From contig VYCW01000136.1 in the NCBI GenBank assembly GCA_009843735.1, positions 1 through 57,469 of the forward strand: a stretch of DNA of 57,469 nt, read 5' to 3'. Origin of the DNA: Acidimicrobiaceae bacterium (GTDB lineage Bacteria > Actinomycetota > Acidimicrobiia > Acidimicrobiales > Aldehydirespiratoraceae). Positions 45,221-52,816 of this stretch are shown here, piece after piece. A program made the translations under genes and the position numbers. The first letter of the stretch is position 1. Every line of letters starts with the position of its first letter. Under the pieces are notes generated by a model. The model ran no database searches, was not told the origin of the DNA, and saw only the letters and a program-made list of their open reading frames with translations.

Positions 45221-46387
45221 TCAGCCAGCAGCCAGCGCGGCCTCGATCCACGGATCGATGATGTCGCGGTTGCCGGCGATCCAATCGGCGGCCGCCGCGG
45301 CGATCTCCTCGTTGGAGTTTGCGCCGGCGTCGATGGCGACAGCCTGAACGGCCACCGCCAGCGGGTCCAACTCGAAGTTCTCGAGCAGGCTCGCGGCCGC
45401 CGGGTTGGCGGCGAGGAACTCGTTGTTGGCCGTCACGACGATGTCCGAGGGAGTGAACATCGTCGTGCACGGGTCGTTGGTGCAGGCGTCGCCCACGTTG
45501 GACACGCCGTCCTGGCCCTCGAGGGCGTGCGCCGGCTCGATGGCGAGCCATAGCACGTCCCGACCGGGGACCAGCTTGCCGACGAAGGCGGTGGGCGTCC
45601 ACACGTACTGTAGGACGGGCCCGCCTTCCCGGAAGCTCGCCTCCGACTCCGCGAACAGCGCCGAGTGGGTGGCCGAGACCTGCGCGACGCGATCGTCCCA
45701 GCCGTTCTGGGAGATCGTGTCGTTGATCACCTTCTGGCAGCCCCAGCCGTCGTCGCAGCCGTTGATGTCGGCCTTGCCGTCGCCGTCGGAGTCGAAGTGC
45801 GCGATCGCGTCGGCGTTGTCCAGCAACTCCTCGAGCGTCTGGAAGCCGAACTGCTCCACGCTCGCAATGTCGACGAGGAGTCCCTGAAGCGCTCCCGAGG
45901 CCATCATCGTGCCGATGTACCGGGCCTTGTCGCCGAACGTTCCTCCGTCGGGGCTCTCGCCCTCCAGGAGAGGCGTGTGGTTGAGCGGCCACGACGAGGC
46001 CCAGAGGTCGTAGTCGCCCTGCGCGACGGCCGGGTAGAAGGTCGCAGGCGTGATCTCCTCAGGATCGGTGACTTCGTAGCCGAGCTCCTGGAGGAGTTGC
46101 TGGACCACGTAGTTCTGGAAGTTGGTCTCGATCCAGTTGCCTCTGGCCATGGTGACGGTCACGCCCTCGCCGGGCAGGGCGGCTTCGGGTTCTGCCGGCT
46201 CAGGCGAGGCGTCGGGTTCTGCCGCTTCGGGTTCTGCCGGCTCAGGCGCGGCTTCGGGCTCGGCGGCTTCGGGTTCTGCCGGCTCGGGTGCGGCTTCCGT
46301 TGTCGAACTGTCGTCGCCGCAGGCGGCTGCGAACAGCCCGAACGTGACAAGGAGCGCGATGAGCGCTCTCCATCGGCCGGTGTGCAT
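45221..46387 (-). CDS. proX: Glycine betaine-type ABC transporter substrate-binding lipoprotein
   Basis: The 388-residue protein is the periplasmic-type binding component of a quaternary-amine (OpuA/ProU class) importer. Its signal peptide ends in AAAC, giving a lipid-anchored Cys. About 45 residues of Glu-Pro-Ala repeats follow as a flexible tether. The binding domain has MARGNWIETNFQNYVVQQLL, YDLWASSWPLNHTPLL and DGWGCQKVIND; the Trp residues would form the aromatic cage for a trimethylammonium group. ATG 46387 has GGGAGGGG 5 bases upstream. It follows the permease gene by 191 bases. Confidence 0.9.
   Translation of the reverse strand: MHTGRWRALIALLVTFGLFAAACGDDSSTTEAAPEPAEPEAAEPEAAPEPAEPEAAEPDASPEPAEPEAALPGEGVTVTMARGNWIETNFQNYVVQQLLQELGYEVTDPEEITPATFYPAVAQGDYDLWASSWPLNHTPLLEGESPDGGTFGDKARYIGTMMASGALQGLLVDIASVEQFGFQTLEELLDNADAIAHFDSDGDGKADINGCDDGWGCQKVINDTISQNGWDDRVAQVSATHSALFAESEASFREGGPVLQYVWTPTAFVGKLVPGRDVLWLAIEPAHALEGQDGVSNVGDACTNDPCTTMFTPSDIVVTANNEFLAANPAAASLLENFELDPLAVAVQAVAIDAGANSNEEIAAAAADWIAGNRDIIDPWIEAALAAG
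46182..46298 (-). repeat. Glu-Pro-Ala coding repeats in the proX linker
   Basis: Short imperfect tandem units encode EPAEPEAA-like octapeptides between the lipobox and the binding domain. This is low-complexity coding sequence and may vary in copy number between strains. Confidence 0.8.
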
Positions 46388-46485
46388 GTTGGGTTCCCCT
46401 CCCGGTTGCCTCGGGGCATGGGCCCCGACGGTTGGTTTGTAGAAACACGCGTTGTGCTTCGTAGGCCACCCTCTCGCGGATGTCT

Positions 46486-46526
46486 CGTCCGAAACGTCCG
46501 AAAAAGCGAGGTCGCTATCGAGTCTA
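46486..46526 (-). promoter_or_regulatory. Possible proX internal promoter and tandem 9-mer
   Basis: On - a TAGACT box (46526-46521) is followed by two head-to-tail copies of TTTCGGACG (46503-46486), about 100 bases before the proX ATG. The -35 is weak. The tandem 9-mers could be a regulator site. The rest of the 191-base gap to the permease gene shows nothing else. Confidence 0.35.
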
Positions 46527-46578
46527 GTTTCGAGCCAGGCTCCACTGCCAGGGGTGATGCCGATTGCAGGCGCGAAAG

Positions 46579-48549
46579 CTAGGCGGCCTGGCTGGCCCGC
46601 CAGCCCCGAGCGGCGAGTATCAGTCCACCCACGACTGCGAGGAAGGAGCTGGCGCCGGGCGAAAGCGCCGGGGTCGCCAACCGGACGAAAGTGGCAATCC
46701 ATGCCAGTCCCACCGCAGTGATCGCGCATCCCAGCCCGAACACGGCGACGCCCAGCAAGCGTTGGGACGCGGCGTTACGCACCAGTCGTGCCAGCGCCGC
46801 CACGGTGCTGACCACCGTGAGTGCCAGGACCATGTAGCCGATCCGGGGCCCTTCTGCGTCGAGGCCGCGGGTGGTCACACGCCGTGTCTGCGCCATGGCC
46901 TCGGCCAGGACTTCGGCTGCGAGGCCGCCCTGGTCGGCGCCCTCAGCCTCCGCGGCTAGTTCGGCAGCGATCTGGGCTGCGTCGCTCCGCTGGTCAAGGA
47001 TCCACGATCCTGACGCTCCGGCCAGTCCCAGGAACAGCGCCAGCACGATAATGCCGAGGACTTCCCGCACCCCCACTCGGGCTGTCTCGTAGTCGCCCTT
47101 GGACCGGAGGGCGGCGGCCGCGCCACCGCCGAGAACAATGAGGGCACCGAGCAGAGCCAGCCACGGGCCCGGGCCGTGGCTGTAGTTGTCCCCGCGCGGC
47201 GCGACGGTCAAATAGGCGCCGGCCAGCGCGGTCAGGACCAGGCCCGAGGCGAGGAACGCGGTCGCCCCGGCGACGAACTTGTCACGGCTGCGCGGGCGAA
47301 ACAGCGCTGAGGCGCCGCCGAAGAGGGCGGCCAGGGCAACCAGGCCGAACACGATCCCGAACCATGAGCCGCCGGTCGCGTCCAGCCCGCTGTGGGGGCC
47401 GGGGAGGTCGTTGTCATCGAATCTGGCGTAGCCCGAGAGCAGGCCGGCGTCGTTTCCCCACACCAGCAGCACGGACACTCCGCCCACCAGACCCCCCACA
47501 GCCGCGGCCACCGCCCCGATGCGGTGCGATGCGGTCAGCGCAGGCGCCGCCGGCGCGGCTGCCGGCCTGGGCATGTCCGTCTCGGCGACCGTGCCGGGAA
47601 CCGCCGGCACGACCGGATCGATCCGCGTGGCCCACGCTTGGCGGATGCGGGCGAAGAGACTGCGTCGATCGACATCGTCCTCGGGCTGAGAGATCCGGTC
47701 GAGAAGCACTCCCACGAAGTACAGGCCGGCACCGGCTGACGCTCCGATAGGGATGTCGGCGGTGTTGAGAGCAGTGAGGATGGGCTTGCCGAGACCGCCA
47801 CCGGCGATGATCGCCACGATCCCGACCATCGACAGCGACAGCAGCAGGGTCTGGTTGAGCCCCGCCATGATGGCCGGACGGGCCAGCGGCAACTGCACCT
47901 CCCGCAGCACCCGGGGCTCTGTAGCTCCGAAGGCTCGGGCCGCCTCCACCACATCGGGCGGAACCTGGCGTACGCCCAGGTTGGTGAGGCGGACGATGGG
48001 GGGAAGGGCGAACACCAGGGTGGCCAGCACTCCGGGAGTCCGGCGGACGCCGAACAGGAAGATGATGGGGAGCAGGTAGACGAAGGGGTGAATCACCTGC
48101 ATGCCGTCGAGGATCGGGCGCAGCCGGCTCCAGAACACATCCACGCGCGCAGCCAGGATCCCGAGCGGGATACCGATCGCCGTGCAGATGATCACCGCCA
48201 CGATGATCATCCCGAGCGTCTCCATGGTCAGGTTCCAGTACTCGTCGCCGAGCAGCCCGCATACCAAGAGGCCGCCAGCACTGAACAGCCCTACCAGGAT
48301 GTTCCGGGTGACCACCCCGAGCAGGAAGAACAGCAGCAGGACGACGGGCCAGGGCAGCCACGTCTGGAGCAGGTTGTCGATGATCAGTTCCAGCAGCTTG
48401 TCGACCGGCCACTTGACGGCGTCAAGCAGACCCTTGATGTGGGTGGTCAGCCAGAAGACGATCTCCTCGATCCAGAGGCCGAAGGGAATCTCCCAGGCGT
48501 CGAGGTTGTCGTTGTCCCAGAATGGGGTGGCGAGCATGCCAGCACTCAT
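46579..48549 (-). CDS. proW: Glycine betaine-type ABC permease with a fused membrane domain
   Basis: The 656-residue protein is about twice the length of normal ProW. Residues 1-300 are the permease: several membrane helices, then DVFWSRLRPILDGMQVIHPFVYLLP and the coupling-helix region VRQVPPDVVEAARAFGATEPRVLREVQLPLARPAIMAGLNQ. An acidic/Pro-Ala-rich linker follows, then a second half (about 340-656) with six or seven further hydrophobic segments, including GAVAAAVGGLVGGVSVLLVW, GIVFGLVALAALFGG and GYMVLALTVVSTVAALARLV, and a helical soluble loop (SDAAQIAAELAAEAEGADQ). The second half is unlike any transporter part I know. Start ATG 48549 overlaps the proV stop. Confidence 0.9.
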   Translation of the reverse strand: MSAGMLATPFWDNDNLDAWEIPFGLWIEEIVFWLTTHIKGLLDAVKWPVDKLLELIIDNLLQTWLPWPVVLLLFFLLGVVTRNILVGLFSAGGLLVCGLLGDEYWNLTMETLGMIIVAVIICTAIGIPLGILAARVDVFWSRLRPILDGMQVIHPFVYLLPIIFLFGVRRTPGVLATLVFALPPIVRLTNLGVRQVPPDVVEAARAFGATEPRVLREVQLPLARPAIMAGLNQTLLLSLSMVGIVAIIAGGGLGKPILTALNTADIPIGASAGAGLYFVGVLLDRISQPEDDVDRRSLFARIRQAWATRIDPVVPAVPGTVAETDMPRPAAAPAAPALTASHRIGAVAAAVGGLVGGVSVLLVWGNDAGLLSGYARFDDNDLPGPHSGLDATGGSWFGIVFGLVALAALFGGASALFRPRSRDKFVAGATAFLASGLVLTALAGAYLTVAPRGDNYSHGPGPWLALLGALIVLGGGAAAALRSKGDYETARVGVREVLGIIVLALFLGLAGASGSWILDQRSDAAQIAAELAAEAEGADQGGLAAEVLAEAMAQTRRVTTRGLDAEGPRIGYMVLALTVVSTVAALARLVRNAASQRLLGVAVFGLGCAITAVGLAWIATFVRLATPALSPGASSFLAVVGGLILAARGWRASQAA

Positions 48550-49772
48550 GTCTGGGAATCCTGTGCCTTGGCGAGCTCGAGCTGCTCCGAGATGCTCTCG
48601 ACCCTCCCCAACTCAGCGAGCACTTCGAGAGGCTGCACAGAGCCGATGAGCCGACCCTCGCCGTCGACCACCGCCACGGGCAGCCCGGATTCGAACAACT
48701 GGTAGACCTTGGCCAGCATGGTGTCGCTGGTAACGGCCGGCGTGGCCTCGATGAGGCCCTTCACGTCGCTGGTGCCGCTGGCTCGCGCCCGTTCGACGGA
48801 CTCGCGGGTCACCACGCCGAGCGGACGCCCGTCGTTGTCGACGACATGGGCCGCATCGGTCTCACCGCTGTCGATGGCCTGGAGCACATCGGCCGGAGTC
48901 GCGTTCGCCGCCACCATGACGGCATCCTCACGCACCGTTTCGACCGCCAAGACCCGGCCCTGGTCGACATCCTGGACAAACTCGGCCACGTAGTCGGTCT
49001 CCGGCCGCATCAGGATGTCCTCGGGCGTACCGATCTGATGGATGGCGCCGTCCTTCATGATGCACACCCGAGAACCGACGCGGAGGGCCTCGTTGAGGTC
49101 GTGCGTAATGAACAGGATCGTCTTGCGGAGCTCGCTCTGGATCTCCATCAACTCGTCCTGCATCTGGCGCCGGATGAGCGGATCGAGAGCGCTGAAGGCC
49201 TCGTCCATCAACAGGATGTCGGGGTCGGTGGCGAGAGCGCGGGCCAGCCCCACCCTCTGCTGCATGCCTCCGCTGAGCTGTCTCGGGAAACTGCTCTCGT
49301 AGCCTCCGAGCCCCACCAGTGCGAGCGCCCTCTCGGCGGCCGCCATCCTGCTCGCACGGTCCATGCCCTTGACCTTCAGGCCGAAGGCCACGTTCGAGCG
49401 GATGTCCTGGTGAGGGAACAGCGCGAAGTGCTGGAACACCATGCCGGTGCTCTCGCGGCGAAAGACTTGGAGTTTCTTCGGGTCCAGTGCGGTGACGTCG
49501 GTGTCGTCGACGACGATTCTTCCGGCCGTTGGCTCGTACAGCCGATTCACACACCGGATGAGGGTGGACTTGCCTGAGCCCGAGAGGCCCATCACGACGA
49601 AGATCTCCCCTTCTTCGATGTCGATATTGGCGTTGTCCACTCCCACGACATGACCGGTGATCTCTCGGATCACATCCTTCGAGTGGCCGGCTCGCAGCAG
49701 TTCGAGGGCCTCGCCTTCCGGCTCGTCACCGAAGATCTTGATGACACTCTCGATCTTGATCTTCGTTGGCAT
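48546..49772 (-). CDS. proV: Glycine betaine-type ABC transporter ATP-binding protein
   Basis: The 408-residue ATPase drives the ProU/OpuA importer. It has the family-specific leader (VIKIFGDEPEGEALELLRAGHSK), Walker A GLSGSGKST, the Q-loop FQHFALFPH, the signature LSGGMQQRVGLARAL, Walker B ILLMDEAFSALDPLIR and the H-loop FITHDL. A tandem CBS pair fills the C-terminus (about 275-400); in OpuA such pairs sense ionic strength. Start ATG 49772 begins the transporter operon; a TAGGGT box on - (49833-49828) may be its -10. Confidence 0.95.
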   Translation of the reverse strand: MPTKIKIESVIKIFGDEPEGEALELLRAGHSKDVIREITGHVVGVDNANIDIEEGEIFVVMGLSGSGKSTLIRCVNRLYEPTAGRIVVDDTDVTALDPKKLQVFRRESTGMVFQHFALFPHQDIRSNVAFGLKVKGMDRASRMAAAERALALVGLGGYESSFPRQLSGGMQQRVGLARALATDPDILLMDEAFSALDPLIRRQMQDELMEIQSELRKTILFITHDLNEALRVGSRVCIMKDGAIHQIGTPEDILMRPETDYVAEFVQDVDQGRVLAVETVREDAVMVAANATPADVLQAIDSGETDAAHVVDNDGRPLGVVTRESVERARASGTSDVKGLIEATPAVTSDTMLAKVYQLFESGLPVAVVDGEGRLIGSVQPLEVLAELGRVESISEQLELAKAQDSQT

Positions 49773-49882
49773 GCTGTCTCAATGCCTCGGCACGTGCAGC
49801 TCGCAAGCTCGACGACGGGAGCACGCGACCCTAGCACGGGGAATCCCGTCACTAGGTTGGGGTGCGACCTGGATCGGGGCAG

Positions 49883-50590
49883 TCAGGCTGACGCTGCGTT
49901 CACGAGCCAGTCGAAGACGGGGTCGGAGTCGCGGGAGGCCATCAACTCGGGGTGCCACTGCACGCCGATCCATGGCCGGCGGCGGGACTCGATCACCTCG
50001 ACGGCGCCGTCGTCGCTGTGGCCCGTCACCTCGAAGCCGTCGGCGAGTTCGTCGATCGTCTGGTGGTGCAGCGAGTTGACCTCGACCGAAGGCCCGTACA
50101 GCGAGGCGGCCAACGAGCCCGCGGCCAGATCGACACGGTGGACGAGCAAGTTGGGGCCCCGGTCGTGACAGGCATGGGGGGCGACGTGCTGGTGGAGCGT
50201 GCCTCCGCCGTGCACGTTCAGCACCTGGATCCCCCGGCAGATGCCGAGCACTGGCTTCCCGGTGGCCACCGCACCGTCGAGCAGGGCCATCTCGAAGGCG
50301 TCGCGATCCGGTTCGCGGGCATAGAGCTCAGGGCACGGCTGCTGGCCGTAGCGCTCCGGTTCGATGTCGGTTCCGCCGCTCAGCAGCAGACCGTCGAGGC
50401 GGTCCGCGTAGTGGGCCGGGTCGGCGCTGCCGGGCAGAAAGACCGGCAAGCCACCCGCTGCGATTACCGCTCGGGCGTAGTCGCAGTAGTACACGTCCAA
50501 GTCCAGGTCCCGGAAGGACTCGGGCTTCATGTTGAGTTCGCCCGCGGTCTTGGTCCGACCCGTGATGCCGATCAATGGTGCTCTCGCCAC
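49883..50590 (-). CDS. Class I glutamine amidotransferase-like hydrolase (peptidase C26, PuuD-like)
   Basis: The 235-residue protein belongs to the gamma-glutamyl-gamma-aminobutyrate hydrolase group. It has the nucleophile Cys in GICRGIQVLNVHGGGTLHQHV, the catalytic His/Glu in QWHPEL, and LLLSGGTDIEPERYG near the start. Such enzymes release glutamate from gamma-glutamylated amines. GTG 50590 lies 7 bases after a TACACT box, so the message is probably leaderless. A glutamine-synthetase homologue 2.2 kb away could supply the glutamylated substrate. Confidence 0.88.
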   Translation of the reverse strand: MARAPLIGITGRTKTAGELNMKPESFRDLDLDVYYCDYARAVIAAGGLPVFLPGSADPAHYADRLDGLLLSGGTDIEPERYGQQPCPELYAREPDRDAFEMALLDGAVATGKPVLGICRGIQVLNVHGGGTLHQHVAPHACHDRGPNLLVHRVDLAAGSLAASLYGPSVEVNSLHHQTIDELADGFEVTGHSDDGAVEVIESRRRPWIGVQWHPELMASRDSDPVFDWLVNAASA

Positions 50591-50597
50591 GGCCAAG

Positions 50598-50607
50598 AGT
50601 GTAGGTT
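50598..50607. promoter_or_regulatory. Overlapping divergent -10 boxes (amidotransferase / hydrolase)
   Basis: On -, TACACT (50603-50598) is 7 bases before the amidotransferase GTG at 50590. On +, TAGGTT (50602-50607) is 6 bases before the hydrolase GTG at 50614. They share two base pairs, giving the symmetrical AGTGTAGGTT. The 23-base gap leaves no room for leaders. Confidence 0.6.
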
Positions 50608-50613
50608 CCGACC

Positions 50614-51462
50614 GTGCCCGCACCGTCGGTCCCCACGAGAACGGCAGGCGCCATGGATGTGGATGGGTCGCTGGCCTGGCGAGAGTGCGGCCGGGGCGAG
50701 CCGGTGGTGTTCCTGCACGGGCTGGGCGGGTCCCGGACCTCGTGGGAGCCCCAGCTCGCCGGCCTGAGCGCCGGTTTCCGCTGCGTCGCCTGGGACATGC
50801 CCGGCTACGGCGTCTCGGCCCCCGTGGAGCCACTGACCTTCGCTTCCATCGCCGACTCGGTGGCCCGGCTGCTCGACGCGGCCGGGGTGGAGCGGGCCCA
50901 TCTCGTAGGCGAATCCTTCGGCGGGATGCATGCCCTGCATACCGCGCTGCGCCATCCGGAACGGGTCGCCCGCCTCGTGCTGGCCAACACCAGCCCCGCG
51001 TTCGGCATCGACGGCACCGACCCCGACGCATGGCGGGCCGCCCGCCTCGCTCCTCTGGACGCAGGACTCACCCCCGCCGACATCGCGGAAGACGTCCTGA
51101 CCTCCGTCGCGGGCCCCGCTCTCGGCGACGGTGCCCTCGCCATGCGGGTAGCGGGCTTCGCTCGCATCCCGGCAGCCGGGCTGCGAGCGGCCATCGAGTG
51201 CCTGCCCGCCCATGACGTGCGCGAGCGGCTGGGCGCGGTTGCCTCACCCGCGCTGGTGGTGGCTGGGGAACTCGACGCTGAGACGCCGGTCGGCTACTCC
51301 CGCATCCTCGCCGATGGACTGCAGAACGCCGAGCTGATCGTGCTGGAGGGTGTCGGACACCTGGCGGTCTCGGAGGTTCCGCAGACCTTCAACCGCCTGG
51401 TACGAGACTTCCTCAACCGCGGTCGAGGGTTGGGACCCTCGGGCCCCAGGTGGGCGATATAG
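50614..51462 (+). CDS. Alpha/beta-fold hydrolase
   Basis: The 282-residue enzyme has the oxyanion HGLGGSRTSW, the nucleophile elbow GESFGGMHAL with Ser, the acid region VAGELDAETPV and the His in GVGHLAVSE. It resembles 3-oxoadipate enol-lactonase/BphD-like hydrolases, but the substrate is not evident. GTG 50614 is supported by a -10 box 6 bases upstream. The first ~15 residues are Pro/Thr-rich, and an in-frame ATG at 50653 is an alternative start. It is divergent from the amidotransferase gene. Confidence 0.88.
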   Translation: MPAPSVPTRTAGAMDVDGSLAWRECGRGEPVVFLHGLGGSRTSWEPQLAGLSAGFRCVAWDMPGYGVSAPVEPLTFASIADSVARLLDAAGVERAHLVGESFGGMHALHTALRHPERVARLVLANTSPAFGIDGTDPDAWRAARLAPLDAGLTPADIAEDVLTSVAGPALGDGALAMRVAGFARIPAAGLRAAIECLPAHDVRERLGAVASPALVVAGELDAETPVGYSRILADGLQNAELIVLEGVGHLAVSEVPQTFNRLVRDFLNRGRGLGPSGPRWAI

Positions 51463-51486
51463 GCCAATCCGGGTCGTGTCACGACG

Positions 51487-51508
51487 CAATCGCCATGCGT
51501 AGCGATTG
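51487..51508. promoter_or_regulatory. Inverted repeat upstream of the acyl-CoA dehydrogenase
   Basis: CAATCGC (51487-51493) and GCGATTG (51502-51508) form a perfect 7-bp inverted repeat with an 8-base spacer. It ends 12 bases before the GTG start and is of the size of TetR-family operators. A short terminator for the preceding gene is the alternative. Confidence 0.45.
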
Positions 51509-51520
51509 AATGGTTCGCTC

Positions 51521-52729
51521 GTGGGAGTAGCCACAGACATCCTCACGCCCGAGCGGGCCAAGCTGGTGGAGCGGATGGCGTCCCTGGGGCCGCGCTTCGC
51601 CGAGCGGTCCGGCGCCCACGACCGCGACGCCACCTTCCCCACACAGAATTGGGCCGATCTGCGGGATGCCGGACTGCTTGGCCTGTGCATCCCTGTTGCC
51701 GAGGGCGGGCTCGGCGGAGACTTCGTGGGCTACGCCCTGGTCGCCGAGGAGCTGGGCCGCCACTGCGCCACCACCGCCCTCACGTTCAACATGCACACCG
51801 CCACCACCATCCTCGTGGGCCAGATCGCCGACGATCTGGACCTGACGGCCACGGAGCGGTCGCTGCTGGTCGAGCGCCGGGCCGAGTTGCGCCGCGGCAT
51901 CACCGAGAACGGCGCGATCCACAGCCAGCCCTTCTCGGAGGGAGCGGCCGCGGGCGCCACCGCGGGCTACTCCACCCGGGCGGTGCCTGTCGAGGGCTCC
52001 GGCGGCGGCTACCGGGTGACGGGACGCAAGATCTTCGCCTCGCTGTCGGGCGCGGCCGACATCCACAACGTCGTCTGCCTGGTGCCCGGCGACGACCGGA
52101 TCCGCTTCATGGGCGTCCCCGCCGCCGCGGCCGGGGCGACCATCGAAGGGGAGTGGGACCCGCTCGGCATGCGGGGCACCGACTCGCGCACCCTGGTGCT
52201 CGACGGCGCGCTGGTCCCGGCCGACAACGAGTGGCTCCCGCCCGGCGCCTTCGACCAGGCCGCCACCCGCTGGCCCTACTTCTACATGACGCTGTCGTTC
52301 GCCTACCTGGGCCTCATGCGGGGCATCCTGGACGCCACCGCCGCCTACCTCCGGGGCGATGGCGGCGGGGGCCCGGCCCGGCGGGACCATCCCATCAAGC
52401 AGCAGGGCTGGGCCCAGATGAACCTGACCTACGACCGGGCCCAGTCGCTCACCTACCGGGTGCTGGGCGAGTGCGGGATCGATCCCAGCGCCGCGCAGGT
52501 GCGGCGGGCCTGGTCCTCGGTGGTCACCGTCATGGAAGGAGCGCCCGCGGTGGCATCGCAGGCCCTCCAGGTCTGCGGTGGTCGCAGCATGCTGCGGCCC
52601 TCCTACCTCGAGCAGGCCTACCGCGACGCCCGGTGCGGGGCCGCCATGCTGCCCTGGAGCGTCGAGGTGTGTCTCGAGCGCCTTGGTCGCACGGGCCTCT
52701 ACCCCGAACAGGACGAAGCGCCGGTCTGA
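51521..52729 (+). CDS. Acyl-CoA dehydrogenase family protein
   Basis: The 402-residue flavoprotein has the three-domain ACAD arrangement: N-terminal helices (LRDAGLLGLCIPVAEGGLGGDFVGYALVAEELGR), the beta domain (ITENGAIHSQPF, YRVTGRKIFASLSGAAD, DPLGMRGTDSRTLVLDG) and C-terminal helices ending YRDARCGAAMLPWSVEVCLERLG. The catalytic Glu position cannot be fixed by eye. I prefer GTG 51521 to the TTG at 51506, which lies inside an inverted repeat. The substrate is unknown; it may act on a short-chain or modified acyl group in the neighbouring catabolic set. Confidence 0.9.
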   Translation: MGVATDILTPERAKLVERMASLGPRFAERSGAHDRDATFPTQNWADLRDAGLLGLCIPVAEGGLGGDFVGYALVAEELGRHCATTALTFNMHTATTILVGQIADDLDLTATERSLLVERRAELRRGITENGAIHSQPFSEGAAAGATAGYSTRAVPVEGSGGGYRVTGRKIFASLSGAADIHNVVCLVPGDDRIRFMGVPAAAAGATIEGEWDPLGMRGTDSRTLVLDGALVPADNEWLPPGAFDQAATRWPYFYMTLSFAYLGLMRGILDATAAYLRGDGGGGPARRDHPIKQQGWAQMNLTYDRAQSLTYRVLGECGIDPSAAQVRRAWSSVVTVMEGAPAVASQALQVCGGRSMLRPSYLEQAYRDARCGAAMLPWSVEVCLERLGRTGLYPEQDEAPV

Positions 52730-52745
52730 GGACGACGGGTCCGGC

Positions 52746-52787
52746 GTGACTGCGGCGAAGGGGCGCGGTACCGTTTGGGACCGAACG
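52746..52787 (+). promoter_or_regulatory. Promoter and palindrome upstream of the glutamine-synthetase homologue
   Basis: GTGACT (52746-52751) and TACCGT (52769-52774) are spaced 17 bases apart. The 16-bp near-palindrome CGTTTGGGACCGAACG (52772-52787, one mismatch) overlaps the -10 and the predicted transcription start, as a repressor site would. Confidence 0.5.
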
Positions 52788-52816
52788 TTTAAATGCCCGC
52801 GACCAGGGGAGCTGCC

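Noticed and set aside
46182-46298. Short tandem repeats considered as a CRISPR-like or VNTR non-coding array
   Set aside because: Units are octapeptide codons (EPAEPEAA) in the proX linker with no spacers.
49836-49849. ACGGG-GAAT-CCCGT as a terminator after the C26 or operator before proV
   Set aside because: Only 5-bp stem; not strong enough to call.
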